In this document: one piece after another, positions 25,560 through 34,790 of the stretch
Position numbering within the stretch: position 1 is the stretch's first letter
How the letters are laid out: every line of letters starts with the position of its first letter
Source of the DNA: Halalkalibacter nanhaiisediminis
Lineage (GTDB): Bacteria; Bacillota; Bacilli; Bacillales; Bacillaceae_D
Assembly (NCBI RefSeq): GCF_007830185.1
Contig: NZ_VLKZ01000004.1
Location: 344,383-408,382 of the forward strand
DNA: 64,000 nt
Direction: 5' to 3'
The notes under the pieces: model-generated
What the model was told of the DNA's origin: nothing
What the model saw: only the letters and a program-made list of their open reading frames with translations
Databases searched by the model: none
Position numbers and translations under genes: made by a program

Positions 25560-28550
25560 TTATGAGTGTGTTAATTGAATAAGTTCAATAATTTCCTCGT
25601 TTGAAAGCTCTGTAACGGGCTGTTCTCCTGCGGCAAGTATATGCTCTGCCAAAGCTTGTTTTTGGACGAGCATTCGATCAATTCGTTCCTCAAGTGTGCC
25701 AACAGTCATCAATTTGTGGACTGTAACGTCTTTTGTTTGTCCGATTCGATAAGCTCGATCTGTCGCTTGGTTTTCAACAGCTGGATTCCACCAACGATCA
25801 TAATGAATAACATGTGTAGCAGCTGTTAGATTCAGACCTACACCACCAGCTTTCAATGAAAGAACAAATATATTGATCTGATTATCTTCTTGGAAAGCCT
25901 GAATCGCTTCCTGCCGTTTTGCACGTGTTAAACTACCGTGTAGAAACGGGACAATTTGTCCATAGCGTTCTTCGAGTGAGCTAGTCATAAGTGAGCCCAT
26001 CTCTTTATATTGAGAGAAGATTAAAACCTTTTCTTTTCTCTTAACCATCTCATCTGTTAAGGCTAAAAGAGAGTCCCATTTGCCAGAATTGTGTTCTGCC
26101 AATGTTTGTTCCTTTAAAAAATGGGCGGGATGATTGCAAATTTGCTTCAATCTGGTCAAGCTTCTTAGGATTAATGCACGTCGTTCGAAAGCTGTTACTT
26201 CATTTAGCCTTGATACAATATCATCAACAACAGCCTGATAAAGAGCGGCTTGCTCTACTGAAAGATAGATTTTATGAACAATTTCTTTTTTCTCTGGTAA
26301 ACCAAGTTGTAGAGATTGATCAGACTTCTTACGTCTTAAAATCAATGGATGAATGAGCTTTTGAAGCTTCATTAATTGTTGATCATCGTGATCACGTTCA
26401 ATTGGCTTCATAAATTTGACTTGAAAATCTTGATACGTGCCAAGATAGCCTGGATTTAGTACATCAAGTAAAGACCAAAGCTCTCGTAAGCGATTCTCAA
26501 TAGGTGTTCCTGTTAAGGCAATGCGATGTGTTGCTTTAATTCCTTTTATTACTCGTCTTTGCTTCGTCTCGACATTTTTAATATGCTGTGCTTCATCAAG
26601 AATAAGACCGTTCCATTTTACCTGATGAAATAATTCATCATCACGAACTGCTAATTGATAAGAGGTAATCACGACATCCCACTCGTTTAAGGAGTTAAGA
26701 TCGTCTTCATGAAGACGGGTTTGACCGTGATGAACGAAGACACGTAATGACGGGGCGAATTGCTCACATTCATGAACCCAGTTGTACAGCAGCGATGTCG
26801 GACATATGAGAAGAAAAGGTGAGTGCTCCATCTTTGCTGCCTTTTGCTGCTCGATGACATAGAGCATGTAGACAATTGTTTGAATAGACTTCCCTAACCC
26901 CATATCATCGGCCAAGCAGCCTCCAAATCCAGTTCTTCTTAAATGGGCTAACCATGAGACGCCCTCGTGTTGATATCGCCTAAGCTCTCCGACAAAATCG
27001 GAGGGAAGAGGTATTAATGATGGAGTGGTAGAATAAAGCTCCTTTAAAGAATTTGTCAGTTGACTACCCCAAGACACATCCCACTCAATCCCATCTTTTA
27101 AACCAGCGTCATCATCAAGCTGGTCCAGCCTCCATGCCTCTAGAAAAGAGGTATCGTCTTTCATTCCATTTAAATAATTTCGAAGCTGTTCGGCAAGTGT
27201 TCGGTCCCATGTCATCCATTGCCCATTTGCATAAAGAAATGGCCGCTGTCCCTCTACAAATTCAGTAAACTCTTTTGGACTAATTGTGTTCTCACCAATT
27301 GCAATATCATATGTAAAAGAAGCAACACTTTGCCAATCGAGCAGTGGTTCACTCCTAGCTTCTTGGTGGTCTTGTTGATCAATGTTCAGAGTAATACGCG
27401 GCTTCTTTTTCTCATTCATCCATTTTGGAACGATCAAATGAAAGCCAATTTGCTTTAACACGTCATCATTTGTTGTGAACAAGTCATAGGCTTCCTCTGA
27501 GCTTAAATGGAGAACAGGAGAAGATAATCGTAGTGGCTCAAGTACAGGTAGCGATTCCTTTGCTTTTTGTAAGTCTTTTTTTAATTGAGCAATTGGATTT
27601 TCACGCCAAGGATGTTCCCCGCGTTCTAGTTGTTCCATTTCAACCATATAAGAAGGTCTTTTTCGATCAACCATGCAAAGTGAAATCTCCCACGTTCCTT
27701 CTTTAGCATTAGGCTCTTTCAATGCGAGTCCAGATAAAAATGGTTTCGTTTGTAACACACCAATTTCTTGCTGAAAAGCTGTATTTAATAATGTTGATTG
27801 AATTTGGCCTTTTTCTTTTAGCTGTTTAACATGCGCGAGCCATTTGGGATTAATGGATTGTTGCCATGCTGTATATTCTGCTAAAACAATCGGCTCATCA
27901 ATGATTGATCGAATCATTTCATCGGCAATTTGAGTCACAATTGTTTGTAATTGTGTAGCTGTCATTATTGTATTTGCTTGATTTTGAATATAGGTTGTAT
28001 TAGGACGAATTGAAATGGCAGAAAGGGGCATCGCATCGAGCCAGTCTTGATACGAAAATGATATCAATTCCCACTGTCCAGAGGATGTTGGGGCAAATGA
28101 ACCATCAATGATTGCTTCCTGAATGTGATCAAATAAATGTAGCCACATTTCTAAATCAGGTGCCATTTCAATATCACTTTCTTGTTTCCATGTCCTAAAA
28201 ATAGGTAAGTAGGTCAAAAAGGAATCCATTGAAAAAATGAGTCCTTCTAATGGAAAGGAATAGTCTTTCATATTTTCCTGTGCTTGATAAACGGTCACTT
28301 CTCCTGCTAATGAACAATAACGTCTTGAACTTAGAGGAACGTCAATAACAGCTTTATCCGTCTCGATGAATGTTCCATAAAATGATGTTTGATCGTATCG
28401 AAATAAGGCAAGCTTAAGTTCAAATGGTGAGTATAAAAAAGGATACTGAAAATTGACAATGTGATCAAAGCGCGAGCGAGGAGATTGCTCACCCCATATG
28501 AAAAATGCATCGTTTAGCCAACCGCCATGAACAATAATATTAGAGGTCAA
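25560..28550 (-). CDS. Snf2-family DEAD/DEAH helicase-like ATPase
   Basis: The 996 residues end in a full Snf2 ATPase core: Walker A DDMGLGKSIQT (about 543-553), the DEAH-type box DEAQHIKN, motif III LTGTPIENRLRELWSLLD, the conserved PLILRRKKSD and the C-terminal helicase motifs LSLKAGGVGLNLTAA and QATDRAYRIGQTKDV. The first 500 residues form the extra N-terminal region found in Bacillus SWIM-associated Snf2 proteins. These act as DNA-dependent ATPases; the biological role in Bacilli is unknown. It overlaps the gene upstream by 11 bp and is followed by a small ORF, forming an operon. Confidence 0.92.
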   Translation of the reverse strand: MTSNIIVHGGWLNDAFFIWGEQSPRSRFDHIVNFQYPFLYSPFELKLALFRYDQTSFYGTFIETDKAVIDVPLSSRRYCSLAGEVTVYQAQENMKDYSFPLEGLIFSMDSFLTYLPIFRTWKQESDIEMAPDLEMWLHLFDHIQEAIIDGSFAPTSSGQWELISFSYQDWLDAMPLSAISIRPNTTYIQNQANTIMTATQLQTIVTQIADEMIRSIIDEPIVLAEYTAWQQSINPKWLAHVKQLKEKGQIQSTLLNTAFQQEIGVLQTKPFLSGLALKEPNAKEGTWEISLCMVDRKRPSYMVEMEQLERGEHPWRENPIAQLKKDLQKAKESLPVLEPLRLSSPVLHLSSEEAYDLFTTNDDVLKQIGFHLIVPKWMNEKKKPRITLNIDQQDHQEARSEPLLDWQSVASFTYDIAIGENTISPKEFTEFVEGQRPFLYANGQWMTWDRTLAEQLRNYLNGMKDDTSFLEAWRLDQLDDDAGLKDGIEWDVSWGSQLTNSLKELYSTTPSLIPLPSDFVGELRRYQHEGVSWLAHLRRTGFGGCLADDMGLGKSIQTIVYMLYVIEQQKAAKMEHSPFLLICPTSLLYNWVHECEQFAPSLRVFVHHGQTRLHEDDLNSLNEWDVVITSYQLAVRDDELFHQVKWNGLILDEAQHIKNVETKQRRVIKGIKATHRIALTGTPIENRLRELWSLLDVLNPGYLGTYQDFQVKFMKPIERDHDDQQLMKLQKLIHPLILRRKKSDQSLQLGLPEKKEIVHKIYLSVEQAALYQAVVDDIVSRLNEVTAFERRALILRSLTRLKQICNHPAHFLKEQTLAEHNSGKWDSLLALTDEMVKRKEKVLIFSQYKEMGSLMTSSLEERYGQIVPFLHGSLTRAKRQEAIQAFQEDNQINIFVLSLKAGGVGLNLTAATHVIHYDRWWNPAVENQATDRAYRIGQTKDVTVHKLMTVGTLEERIDRMLVQKQALAEHILAAGEQPVTELSNEEIIELIQLTHS

Positions 28551-29805
28551 TCTGCTTCAACTCCTCAACGAACGCGCGATACGTTCGATACTTTTTCTTT
28601 AACCTTGTTACATACTCACGAAAGAGAACTTGTTCTTCTGGGCTACTGTACAATGTTTGGAGAGTTCTTAAAAAACGTGCAGCTTGCTCGTAATGAACAC
28701 GGGATTTTTTCTCAACGAGTCTTACGATAAATTGATGGTAGACGGGTCTTGCAAGTACAGGAGCATGCTTACATAAAGCGTGTAATAATTCTTCTTTTTC
28801 TGGTCGTTGACGCAGTGGCTCACGTTCATATTTAAGAAAATAGCGCATAGCATGTTCATATTTTTTATAAGTAAGTAATAATTTTTCATACGTTTTGGCT
28901 GTTTCTAAGTGATCGAGCCTTTGTTCAAGCAAAGGTAGCAATCTTTCAACTAACTCATACTGCTCCTCCGTTGTTAAATGTTGAGTATAGTTTAAGAAAC
29001 GCTGATAATTAGGTGATAACATCCATCTATTCCAAATTGATTCTTGCTCATTTTTTGGAGATGGCAAGGCTGTATTCATTTCATCAATAATGGGTTGTAG
29101 AGAACCATAGTGACCCTTCGTTTTATGAGAGAATAAGACAGTAAGCCATTGTTTTATCGTACGCCAGCGCGAACGTTCTTTTAATAATTGAAAATGCTGA
29201 TTCACTTCTTGTTCTTGATAACGTGCTCCTTTTTTAGTCAGGATTGATAAAGCAGTGACTTCTTTTCCAGCTAATAAGGAAACATAACTATATGTCAGTG
29301 CGAGTGCACGTGAGCAAGACGCTGTATCGATTGACTTTGAAAGAAATGTATATACTGATTCAACATGCTCTGTTTTCATATCTACCACTATACGAAAAAG
29401 CAACTGTGACCACGGGGCTTTTACATTATCTGCATCATAGGCCACGAGAAATAATACATGTTCGAGAAAAAGGCGATAATTGGAAACATCTTCTTGAAGA
29501 GAATCATGAAGAGTCAGCAGGTCTTCGATCATTGCTTGAAAGAAATAAGAAAAACGCCGTTCATACTCATCATATGTATTCGCACGTGTAGAAAGAGAAA
29601 AAACGCCACGCATATAAGTAAGTACATATTGCCATGACTGATCAGTTTTTATTCTCGAAATTCTATTTTTCGCATCTATTGAAATTTGTTCAAGATGTCG
29701 ATTTGTCACGTAGCGTGATGATGTAATGAATTTATATGTATGGATGACATCTTGTTCAACTTCTTGATATCGTTCTGACTCTCCTTGAAATAACGCATTG
29801 ACCAT
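28540..29805 (-). CDS. Unknown protein co-encoded with Snf2 ATPase
   Basis: About 421 residues, mostly helical and charged, with no signal peptide or membrane segment. In many Bacilli the gene before this type of Snf2 ATPase encodes a SWIM zinc-finger protein; the C-terminal part here (LLPLLEQRLDHLETAKTYEK onward) resembles the helical tail of those proteins, but no CxCxnCxH SWIM motif is visible. It may be a form that has lost the zinc finger, or only an analogue. ATG 29805 after AAGGTGGTG is chosen over TTG 29826, which lies in front of that site. It overlaps the Snf2 start by 11 bp, so translation is coupled. Confidence 0.75.
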   Translation of the reverse strand: MVNALFQGESERYQEVEQDVIHTYKFITSSRYVTNRHLEQISIDAKNRISRIKTDQSWQYVLTYMRGVFSLSTRANTYDEYERRFSYFFQAMIEDLLTLHDSLQEDVSNYRLFLEHVLFLVAYDADNVKAPWSQLLFRIVVDMKTEHVESVYTFLSKSIDTASCSRALALTYSYVSLLAGKEVTALSILTKKGARYQEQEVNQHFQLLKERSRWRTIKQWLTVLFSHKTKGHYGSLQPIIDEMNTALPSPKNEQESIWNRWMLSPNYQRFLNYTQHLTTEEQYELVERLLPLLEQRLDHLETAKTYEKLLLTYKKYEHAMRYFLKYEREPLRQRPEKEELLHALCKHAPVLARPVYHQFIVRLVEKKSRVHYEQAARFLRTLQTLYSSPEEQVLFREYVTRLKKKYRTYRAFVEELKQIDL

Positions 29806-29917
29806 CTTCGTTTTCACCACCTTCAATGAAAAAATTCCATTCTTTCATTGTATCTTTTTCGACGGCGAAAGGAAAGGGGGGTGTGGGACTTATAGGTAAC
29901 AAAGGTTATAAAAGAAA

Positions 29918-30229
29918 TTAAAAGGATAAAAACATTGAAATGAGCATAAGTACGGCAATACTACTCATGACAACAATAATTAAATTAGCACCAAGATAAG
30001 CTACGAAAATGGCTGTGATACCTCCTATTATTCCGTACCAAATATTTTCATGAACTGTTAAAATCCCTGGAAATATTAACGCTCCTAAAGCAGCGTAAGG
30101 AACATTACGTAACATAGCTTGTAGCCAAGAAGGAATTCGATCAGCATCCATAAAGACAAGAGGAAGCATCCTTGGTATGTACGTGACAAGAGCCATTCCA
30201 GCAATGATAATGATCATTGTCATATTCAT
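29918..30229 (-). CDS. azlD: Branched-chain amino acid export subunit AzlD
   Basis: The 103-residue protein has four hydrophobic segments and the AzlD family features YIPRMLPLVFMD and NVPYAALGALIFPG. It is the small partner of AzlC, and the pair exports branched-chain amino acids or analogues. Its start overlaps the azlC stop (ATGA), so the two are translationally coupled. There is no gene between 29806 and 29917. Confidence 0.9.
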   Translation of the reverse strand: MNMTMIIIIAGMALVTYIPRMLPLVFMDADRIPSWLQAMLRNVPYAALGALIFPGILTVHENIWYGIIGGITAIFVAYLGANLIIVVMSSIAVLMLISMFLSF

Positions 30230-30933
30230 GATTTACGATCTCCTATTCGAGTAATCCATTCGATTCCTGCAGAAGCAAGCAGTGTAGCCGCAATAATCGA
30301 CCATCCACTTGGTAACATAAGTGAGAAAAGACTATTAAAAATGGCAGCGCTTACTGCCAAAAAGACAATTTTCCGTTGTTTTTTTAAGGAAGGGATTAAT
30401 AAGGCGATAAACATTGCATACAGAGCAATACCCATGCTTTCTTGAAGCGTGACAGGTAAGATAGCTCCGACAACGTATCCAAGCCCTGAATTAACAACCC
30501 AACTTACGTAAGCCATTACAGCAACTCCTACAACGAAGCCTGTTTTAACAGTTCCTTCTCTAGTTGTTGTAACAGCAAATACTTCGTCTGTTATCCCAAA
30601 TGAATAGAGGGCTTTAATAAAGAGATGGTCATCCTCGACACGTTCACCTACAGATGCGCTCATCAGTAAGTGACGAATATTAACGATAAAGGTCGTGAAA
30701 ATAATTTCAAATGCACCTGTACCAAGTGCGATTAAGTTCAAAGCCATGTATTGGGCAGCGCCAGCAAAGACAAAAACGCTCATAGCTACGGTTTCTAGAA
30801 GTGTAAGACCTGTACTTTTTGCAAGTAGACCGAATGTCAAGGCAGCGGGTAAATAGCCAATTGCTATACTTGAACCAGCTATCATACCTTGGATAATGGA
30901 AGATTTTTGATTAGGTATTACCGTTGTTGACAT
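30226..30933 (-). CDS. azlC: Branched-chain amino acid export subunit AzlC
   Basis: About 235 residues with six to seven membrane segments, including the AzlC signature region AGSSIAIGYLPAALTFGLLA and VFAGAAQYMALNLIALG. With AzlD it forms an exporter of branched-chain amino acids (LIV-E type). ATG 30933 follows AAAGGAG; the reading to 30954 begins upstream of that site. The divergent XRE-cupin gene is 118 bp away and is the likely regulator. Confidence 0.93.
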   Translation of the reverse strand: MSTTVIPNQKSSIIQGMIAGSSIAIGYLPAALTFGLLAKSTGLTLLETVAMSVFVFAGAAQYMALNLIALGTGAFEIIFTTFIVNIRHLLMSASVGERVEDDHLFIKALYSFGITDEVFAVTTTREGTVKTGFVVGVAVMAYVSWVVNSGLGYVVGAILPVTLQESMGIALYAMFIALLIPSLKKQRKIVFLAVSAAIFNSLFSLMLPSGWSIIAATLLASAGIEWITRIGDRKS

Positions 30934-30963
30934 TTCTATTCTCCTTTCTTTCAATTAATCATG

Positions 30964-31018
30964 GTACAATTTTAGTGAATAGTAAAATAATTATGTATGT
31001 AATACAATACAATTGTAC
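30964..31018. promoter_or_regulatory. Candidate operator between azlC and XRE-cupin gene
   Basis: GTACAATT (30964-30971) and its exact inverse AATTGTAC (31011-31018) flank 39 bp of A+T-rich DNA in the divergent promoter region; the second lies in the palindrome TACAATTGTA. Binding by the regulator is inference. Confidence 0.4.
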
Positions 31019-31051
31019 GTTATCTAACACTAATGAACAAGGAGAAATGCT

Positions 31052-31633
31052 ATGGAAAAAGACCAGCTATCACGTTTAATTGGGTATAGATTAAAGAAAC
31101 TTCGCCATAATCGAGGGTGGAGCTTAGATACATTAGCGAGCCATTCTGGTGTTAGTAAGCCGATGCTTGGTCAAATTGAGAGGGGAGAATCAAATCCAAC
31201 TGTTAGCACGTTATGGAAAGTAGCTAAAAGTTTAAATGTTTCATTTTCGGCTTTTCTTGAAGAACAACAGCCAAGTGTGAAAGTTATACGTTATACGGAG
31301 ATTGAATCCATTACAGATCATAACGGATCATTCCAAGTATTCCCACTTTTTTCAAAGGAGATAAATAAGCCCTTTGAGCTCTATACAGTTCAATTATCGA
31401 AGGCGTGCAAGCACTTAGCTGAAGCTCATCCTAGTGGTGTTGAGGAGTATTTACTTGTCCAAAAAGGTGAGGTTACAATTGAGTTGTCAGAGGAAGTATA
31501 CAAACTTGAAAAAGGAGACGGGATTCATTTTTTAGCAGATCAACAGCATGCTTACGTTAATCACAATAAGACTGAAGACTGTATATTGACAATCCTTATT
31601 TTTTATCCAACTAAGCATTATCAGTATGAATGA
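31052..31633 (+). CDS. XRE-family regulator with cupin sensor domain
   Basis: The first 65 residues are a helix-turn-helix of the XRE type (LASHSGVSKPMLGQIERGES followed by NPTVSTLWKVAKSLNVSF). Residues about 90-185 are a cupin domain (GVEEYLLVQKGEVTIELSEE, KGDGIHFLADQQHAYVN). This architecture is common in regulators that sense small molecules and control neighbouring transporters. Its divergent placement from azlCD suggests it controls amino acid export. ATG 31052 follows AAGGAG. It ends with TGA and a terminator follows some 120 bp later; 31634-31750 contains nothing else that I can support. Confidence 0.88.
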   Translation: MEKDQLSRLIGYRLKKLRHNRGWSLDTLASHSGVSKPMLGQIERGESNPTVSTLWKVAKSLNVSFSAFLEEQQPSVKVIRYTEIESITDHNGSFQVFPLFSKEINKPFELYTVQLSKACKHLAEAHPSGVEEYLLVQKGEVTIELSEEVYKLEKGDGIHFLADQQHAYVNHNKTEDCILTILIFYPTKHYQYE

Positions 31634-31754
31634 CTATAAATCATCCAAGTAAGAAGGTAAGTCGATATAGTGGGTTAGCAAACGAAGGCGTCTATATTCC
31701 TAACTTGTTCCATGAAAAAGAATTCAGTAGCTGAAAATAAATTCCCGCAAAAAT

Positions 31755-31785
31755 GCAAGCACCGAAAGATGTGTGCTTGCTTTTT
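31755..31785 (+). terminator. Terminator
   Basis: GCAAGCAC (31755-31762) pairs with GTGCTTGC (31773-31780), followed by TTTTTG. It follows the XRE-cupin gene. Confidence 0.85.
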
Positions 31786-31843
31786 GTTACTGGCTTAAAA
31801 GAAGAGAGAAATGACTAATGAGTTGAACATATTATTTGTAGGA

Positions 31844-32443
31844 TTAAAGAAGTTGTTCTACTTGTTTTCGACGAGTTAATAACTTCGTCAGTTTCTTCTT
31901 ATGTGATTCTACTAACCATTCATCTGAATCAAGCAATGCCTCATGTAACTCCATTAATACATAGTCAATTTCAAGGTTCATCATATTATAAATTGTACGT
32001 GGTTCGAGTGACTTGCCATCATCTTTGTACTGAATTAGTGACCCATTTCGATTCATCATGACTTTTTCACTCCCATCAATTTCGATCATAGACTCGATAT
32101 CGCCAGCTTGGTAAGAAGTAATATAGAGAGGACCTTCGGTTGCACGCTTGACAATGCCATTGCCTTTTTCCTTTTGTAGCAGTTTTTCGAGTGCACTTGC
32201 TAGTACATCATCATAGACATGAAGACACTTAGCAGAGAGAGTAAGAAATTCTGTATTACGTATGAAAGGAAGCTCATGAATATAATCTTCTAGCTCAATC
32301 ATGAGGTAGATCGTTTTTGTATCATAGCGCCAGAAGAGAGAATAATGCTGACTCATCATTCTTTTGATGAATTGGTGTAGTGCAGGTTTAGAAAGTTCGA
32401 TATACATTTCTGAAAACTCCACATCAACAAATGAATCTTTCAT
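31844..32443 (-). CDS. Unknown conserved-looking cytosolic protein
   Basis: About 199 residues with no signal peptide or membrane segment and an acidic, mixed alpha/beta composition. The N-terminal half has a repeated aromatic/acidic pattern (SLFWRYDTKTIYLMIELEDY); the C-terminus is a Lys/Arg-rich helix (KKKLTKLLTRRKQ). I do not recognise the family. ATG 32443 after AAAGGAG is chosen rather than ATG 32467, which lies before that site. It is flanked by intergenic DNA on both sides, so it is probably a single-gene unit. Confidence 0.7.
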   Translation of the reverse strand: MKDSFVDVEFSEMYIELSKPALHQFIKRMMSQHYSLFWRYDTKTIYLMIELEDYIHELPFIRNTEFLTLSAKCLHVYDDVLASALEKLLQKEKGNGIVKRATEGPLYITSYQAGDIESMIEIDGSEKVMMNRNGSLIQYKDDGKSLEPRTIYNMMNLEIDYVLMELHEALLDSDEWLVESHKKKLTKLLTRRKQVEQLL

Positions 32444-32633
32444 GAGTATACACTCCTTTGACGGCATCGCATCTTAATGATTAAGGTTGCTACATCATAT
32501 GTTGAAAAGTCAAAAAAAAGAAGCGAAATGCCTAGTTGCAACCGAAATAGGCGGAGAAAATAAGCAGAAATATCAGCATCTATTCAAGGAATGACACTAG
32601 ACCTCACTCGTAAAATCTTTTTGATCACATGAT

Positions 32634-32663
32634 AAAAACCGCTAAAAAAATTCAGCGGTTTTA
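32634..32663 (-). terminator. Terminator overlapping acetyltransferase stop
   Basis: AAAACCGCT pairs with AGCGGTTTT around 10 nt. The stop codon of the GNAT gene (32661-32663) is within its right edge. Confidence 0.8.
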
Positions 32664-33116
32664 AAATCGAAATCCGTATCGTTTTGAAATAATATCATAA
32701 AATCCTAATGAATTATAAAGAGCTTTTGTTGCCCCATTGTTTATACCTGTTTCAAGCTCCATCCCTTTAATATTTTGTTGCTCCGCCCAGTGAATCACAT
32801 GTAGTAGAAGCTTTTTTGCAATGCCTCGATTACGATGCTCTTGATGAACATACAAGTCATTTAACCATATGTAATGTCCGCCTTTATCGATGCTTAATGC
32901 AACGTTAAAAAAAGCTGCGCCAACTAATGTATCATCTTTTTCAGCCACAAAAATATGAGCCTGTGAATCTTCTTTTAAAGCAAGTTCTACTGTTGTGCTA
33001 ACTTGTTCATACGCATCTTTCGTACCAAGTGATTCCATTTGCCCCATCAGTAAATCTGTAATGCGCCTTTGAAATTCGCTATCTATCCCTTTAGTAACCT
33101 CGTACACCTTTACCAT
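32661..33116 (-). CDS. GNAT-family N-acetyltransferase
   Basis: About 151 residues with a GNAT fold. The acetyl-CoA motif A is DLYVHQEHRNRGIAKKLLLH (R-x-x-G-I/A form) and motif B-like NNGATKALYNSLGFY follows. The acceptor substrate cannot be told from sequence. ATG 33116 follows AGGAGG at about 10 bp; the reading from 33146 would include that site. It is bounded downstream by a terminator, and the 270 bp upstream contain nothing else apart from the next gene's terminator. Confidence 0.88.
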   Translation of the reverse strand: MVKVYEVTKGIDSEFQRRITDLLMGQMESLGTKDAYEQVSTTVELALKEDSQAHIFVAEKDDTLVGAAFFNVALSIDKGGHYIWLNDLYVHQEHRNRGIAKKLLLHVIHWAEQQNIKGMELETGINNGATKALYNSLGFYDIISKRYGFRF

Positions 33117-33340
33117 TTTGCCATTTCCTCCTATTGATAAGAGCATCCATTAAATAATCCTTAGTGTAAGGTTAACATAAAAAGAGATAGGTTAGTAGCT
33201 AAAGTCAATATTGAACCGTATTTCATGATTATAAAGGTTGAACTTTCTACATTGATGTCGTTACGGTGCTTAGGTGATCATCATTATCGTTGATCAAACT
33301 TCAAATCCGAAAGAAAGTAATCTATTTTTAAAATGTGAAA

Positions 33341-33377
33341 AGCGAACGAGAGTACCAGATGAGTACTCTCGTTCGCT
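33341..33377 (-). terminator. Terminator after DUF3813 gene
   Basis: A 15-bp perfect stem, AGCGAACGAGAGTAC (33341-33355) with its inverse (33363-33377), precedes TTTTCACATTTT on the minus strand, and a T run also follows on the plus strand. Confidence 0.82.
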
Positions 33378-33389
33378 TCCTTTTTTATG

Positions 33390-33605
33390 CTACATGCTGG
33401 TGATATTTTGCAAGTGATCTTGCATTTCAGCTAGTTGTTCCTGCTCAGCAGGTGAGGAGTTAGCGAATGCAGAGGACAAGGCATTTTTTGCTCTTTGTAT
33501 TTCTTTTTGAACGGCTTCACGCTGGATATCGGTTTCAGCGGCAAGAGAAAGGAGTTCTGCACGAGCAACCGCTTCACGAGCTTCTTGATAAAGTTGATTA
33601 CCCAT
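33390..33605 (-). CDS. DUF3813 family small protein
   Basis: Seventy-one residues, entirely helical in character: MGNQLYQEAREAVARAELLS, then a charged helix and a helical tail. It matches the DUF3813 family of Bacillus (YitR-like), of unknown function. The HAD phosphatase gene upstream recalls the B. subtilis yit region, where a related pair occurs. Its ATG shares a base with the stop of the 53-codon gene upstream (TAATG), so both are probably co-translated. Confidence 0.78.
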   Translation of the reverse strand: MGNQLYQEAREAVARAELLSLAAETDIQREAVQKEIQRAKNALSSAFANSSPAEQEQLAEMQDHLQNITSM

Positions 33606-33766
33606 TAGTTTCCACCTCTTCTTGAATGAGGGTGCTTCAGTCTTTCGGTTTGTTCAAGAGAAAGATCTTTCATGTCAGATATGTTAAGACCTTCAGTTTC
33701 GTTAGCTGGTTGAACAGCATCTTTACCTTGTTGAATCGCTCTCTTTGAACGAGAGTGCTTACTCAT
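33605..33766 (-). CDS. Small basic protein (53 aa), coupled to DUF3813 gene
   Basis: MSKHSRSKRAIQQGKDAVQP starts a basic, soluble peptide that ends HSRRGGN. GGAGCGTGACC precedes the ATG, and the stop overlaps the following start (TAATG), which supports real translation. I do not recognise the family. Confidence 0.68.
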   Translation of the reverse strand: MSKHSRSKRAIQQGKDAVQPANETEGLNISDMKDLSLEQTERLKHPHSRRGGN

Positions 33767-33837
33767 ATGGTCACGCTCCTTTATTTCAGTTAACTACCCT
33801 CATAACGTAACCGAATTAAGCGAAACTCATTCACTTA

Positions 33838-34650
33838 TTAGCGTAAGTTTAATACCTCTTCAAGATAAACGGCAATTCCATCTTCTTCATTAGTAAGTGT
33901 AATATGATCTGCGATACCTTTTAGCTCGTCAATCCCGTTGCCCATTGCAATACCTTGTCCTGCATACTCAATCATTTCAAGGTCATTATCTTCGTCACCA
34001 AAGGCGATAATTCTCTCTTGTGGAATCTGATAAAATTCAGAGATTTTCTTTAAACCGATTGCTTTATTCATACCTGCTTTAACAATTTCAATGACATTCC
34101 AAGGTGCTCCCCATACTCTTTGGTCAATGACTTCGGCGTGAGAATCGACTAAAAGTTCGCGAAGTTCTTTCACATGATGATCTTGAGGATGAACCAAGAC
34201 GCAGGTAGGATCATCCTTTAAAATGTTTAATAAATCTCCATGTTCCTTAGGGTCTTGACCAGCTGTAAAGGTTTCAACAAACACTTGGTCAAAATGGCGG
34301 AGATAAAAATCATCAATGACTTCTACCATAATATTACTGACATTAAACGCTTCGCATGTCTCAATAACGGTTTTAGCTGTCTTTAAATCAAGTGGTGAGT
34401 GATAGGTTCCAAAGCTTTTATCAAAAGGGTGATGAATAAAAGCACCATTAAAATTAACGATTGCAGTATTAAGTGCTAGTTCCTGGTAATACTGCATGCT
34501 AGCACGATAAGGTCGTCCTGTAGAAATAACGACAATATGGCCTTCTTCTCGTGCTTTTGCAATTGTTTTCTTTGTCCGAGATGAGATTGTCTTTTCATCT
34601 GTTAATAATGTTCCATCTAGGTCAAGGGCAATTAAGTGTTGGTTCGACAT
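33838..34650 (-). CDS. Cof-type HAD phosphatase (YitU-like)
   Basis: About 270 residues of the HAD superfamily, Cof/IIB type. Motif I is LDLDGTLL (nucleophile Asp), motif II VVISTGRP, the Lys is in GMNKAIGLKK and motif IV GDEDNDLEMI. The Cof-type cap domain lies between motifs II and III. In B. subtilis, YitU and its relatives dephosphorylate a pyrimidine riboflavin precursor and other sugar phosphates, so this enzyme could do the same, but HAD substrate range is broad. ATG 34650 or 34653 follows AAAGGATGG. Confidence 0.9.
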   Translation of the reverse strand: MSNQHLIALDLDGTLLTDEKTISSRTKKTIAKAREEGHIVVISTGRPYRASMQYYQELALNTAIVNFNGAFIHHPFDKSFGTYHSPLDLKTAKTVIETCEAFNVSNIMVEVIDDFYLRHFDQVFVETFTAGQDPKEHGDLLNILKDDPTCVLVHPQDHHVKELRELLVDSHAEVIDQRVWGAPWNVIEIVKAGMNKAIGLKKISEFYQIPQERIIAFGDEDNDLEMIEYAGQGIAMGNGIDELKGIADHITLTNEEDGIAVYLEEVLNLR

Positions 34651-34790
34651 CATACCATCCTTTCTAGGGTTGGCTTTGTTTTCCTTGAAAATGTTCTTAT
34701 TCGTTCAAAACTTTTTTTATGTAAGTGTGTTATGATAACAGCTGTAGACATGCTAGTAGATGTTATTTTCTCCATAAAGGAGGTTATATT

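Noticed and set aside
32470-32560. Possible 28-codon plus-strand peptide upstream of the unknown gene at 31844
   Set aside because: No ribosome site and unremarkable composition.
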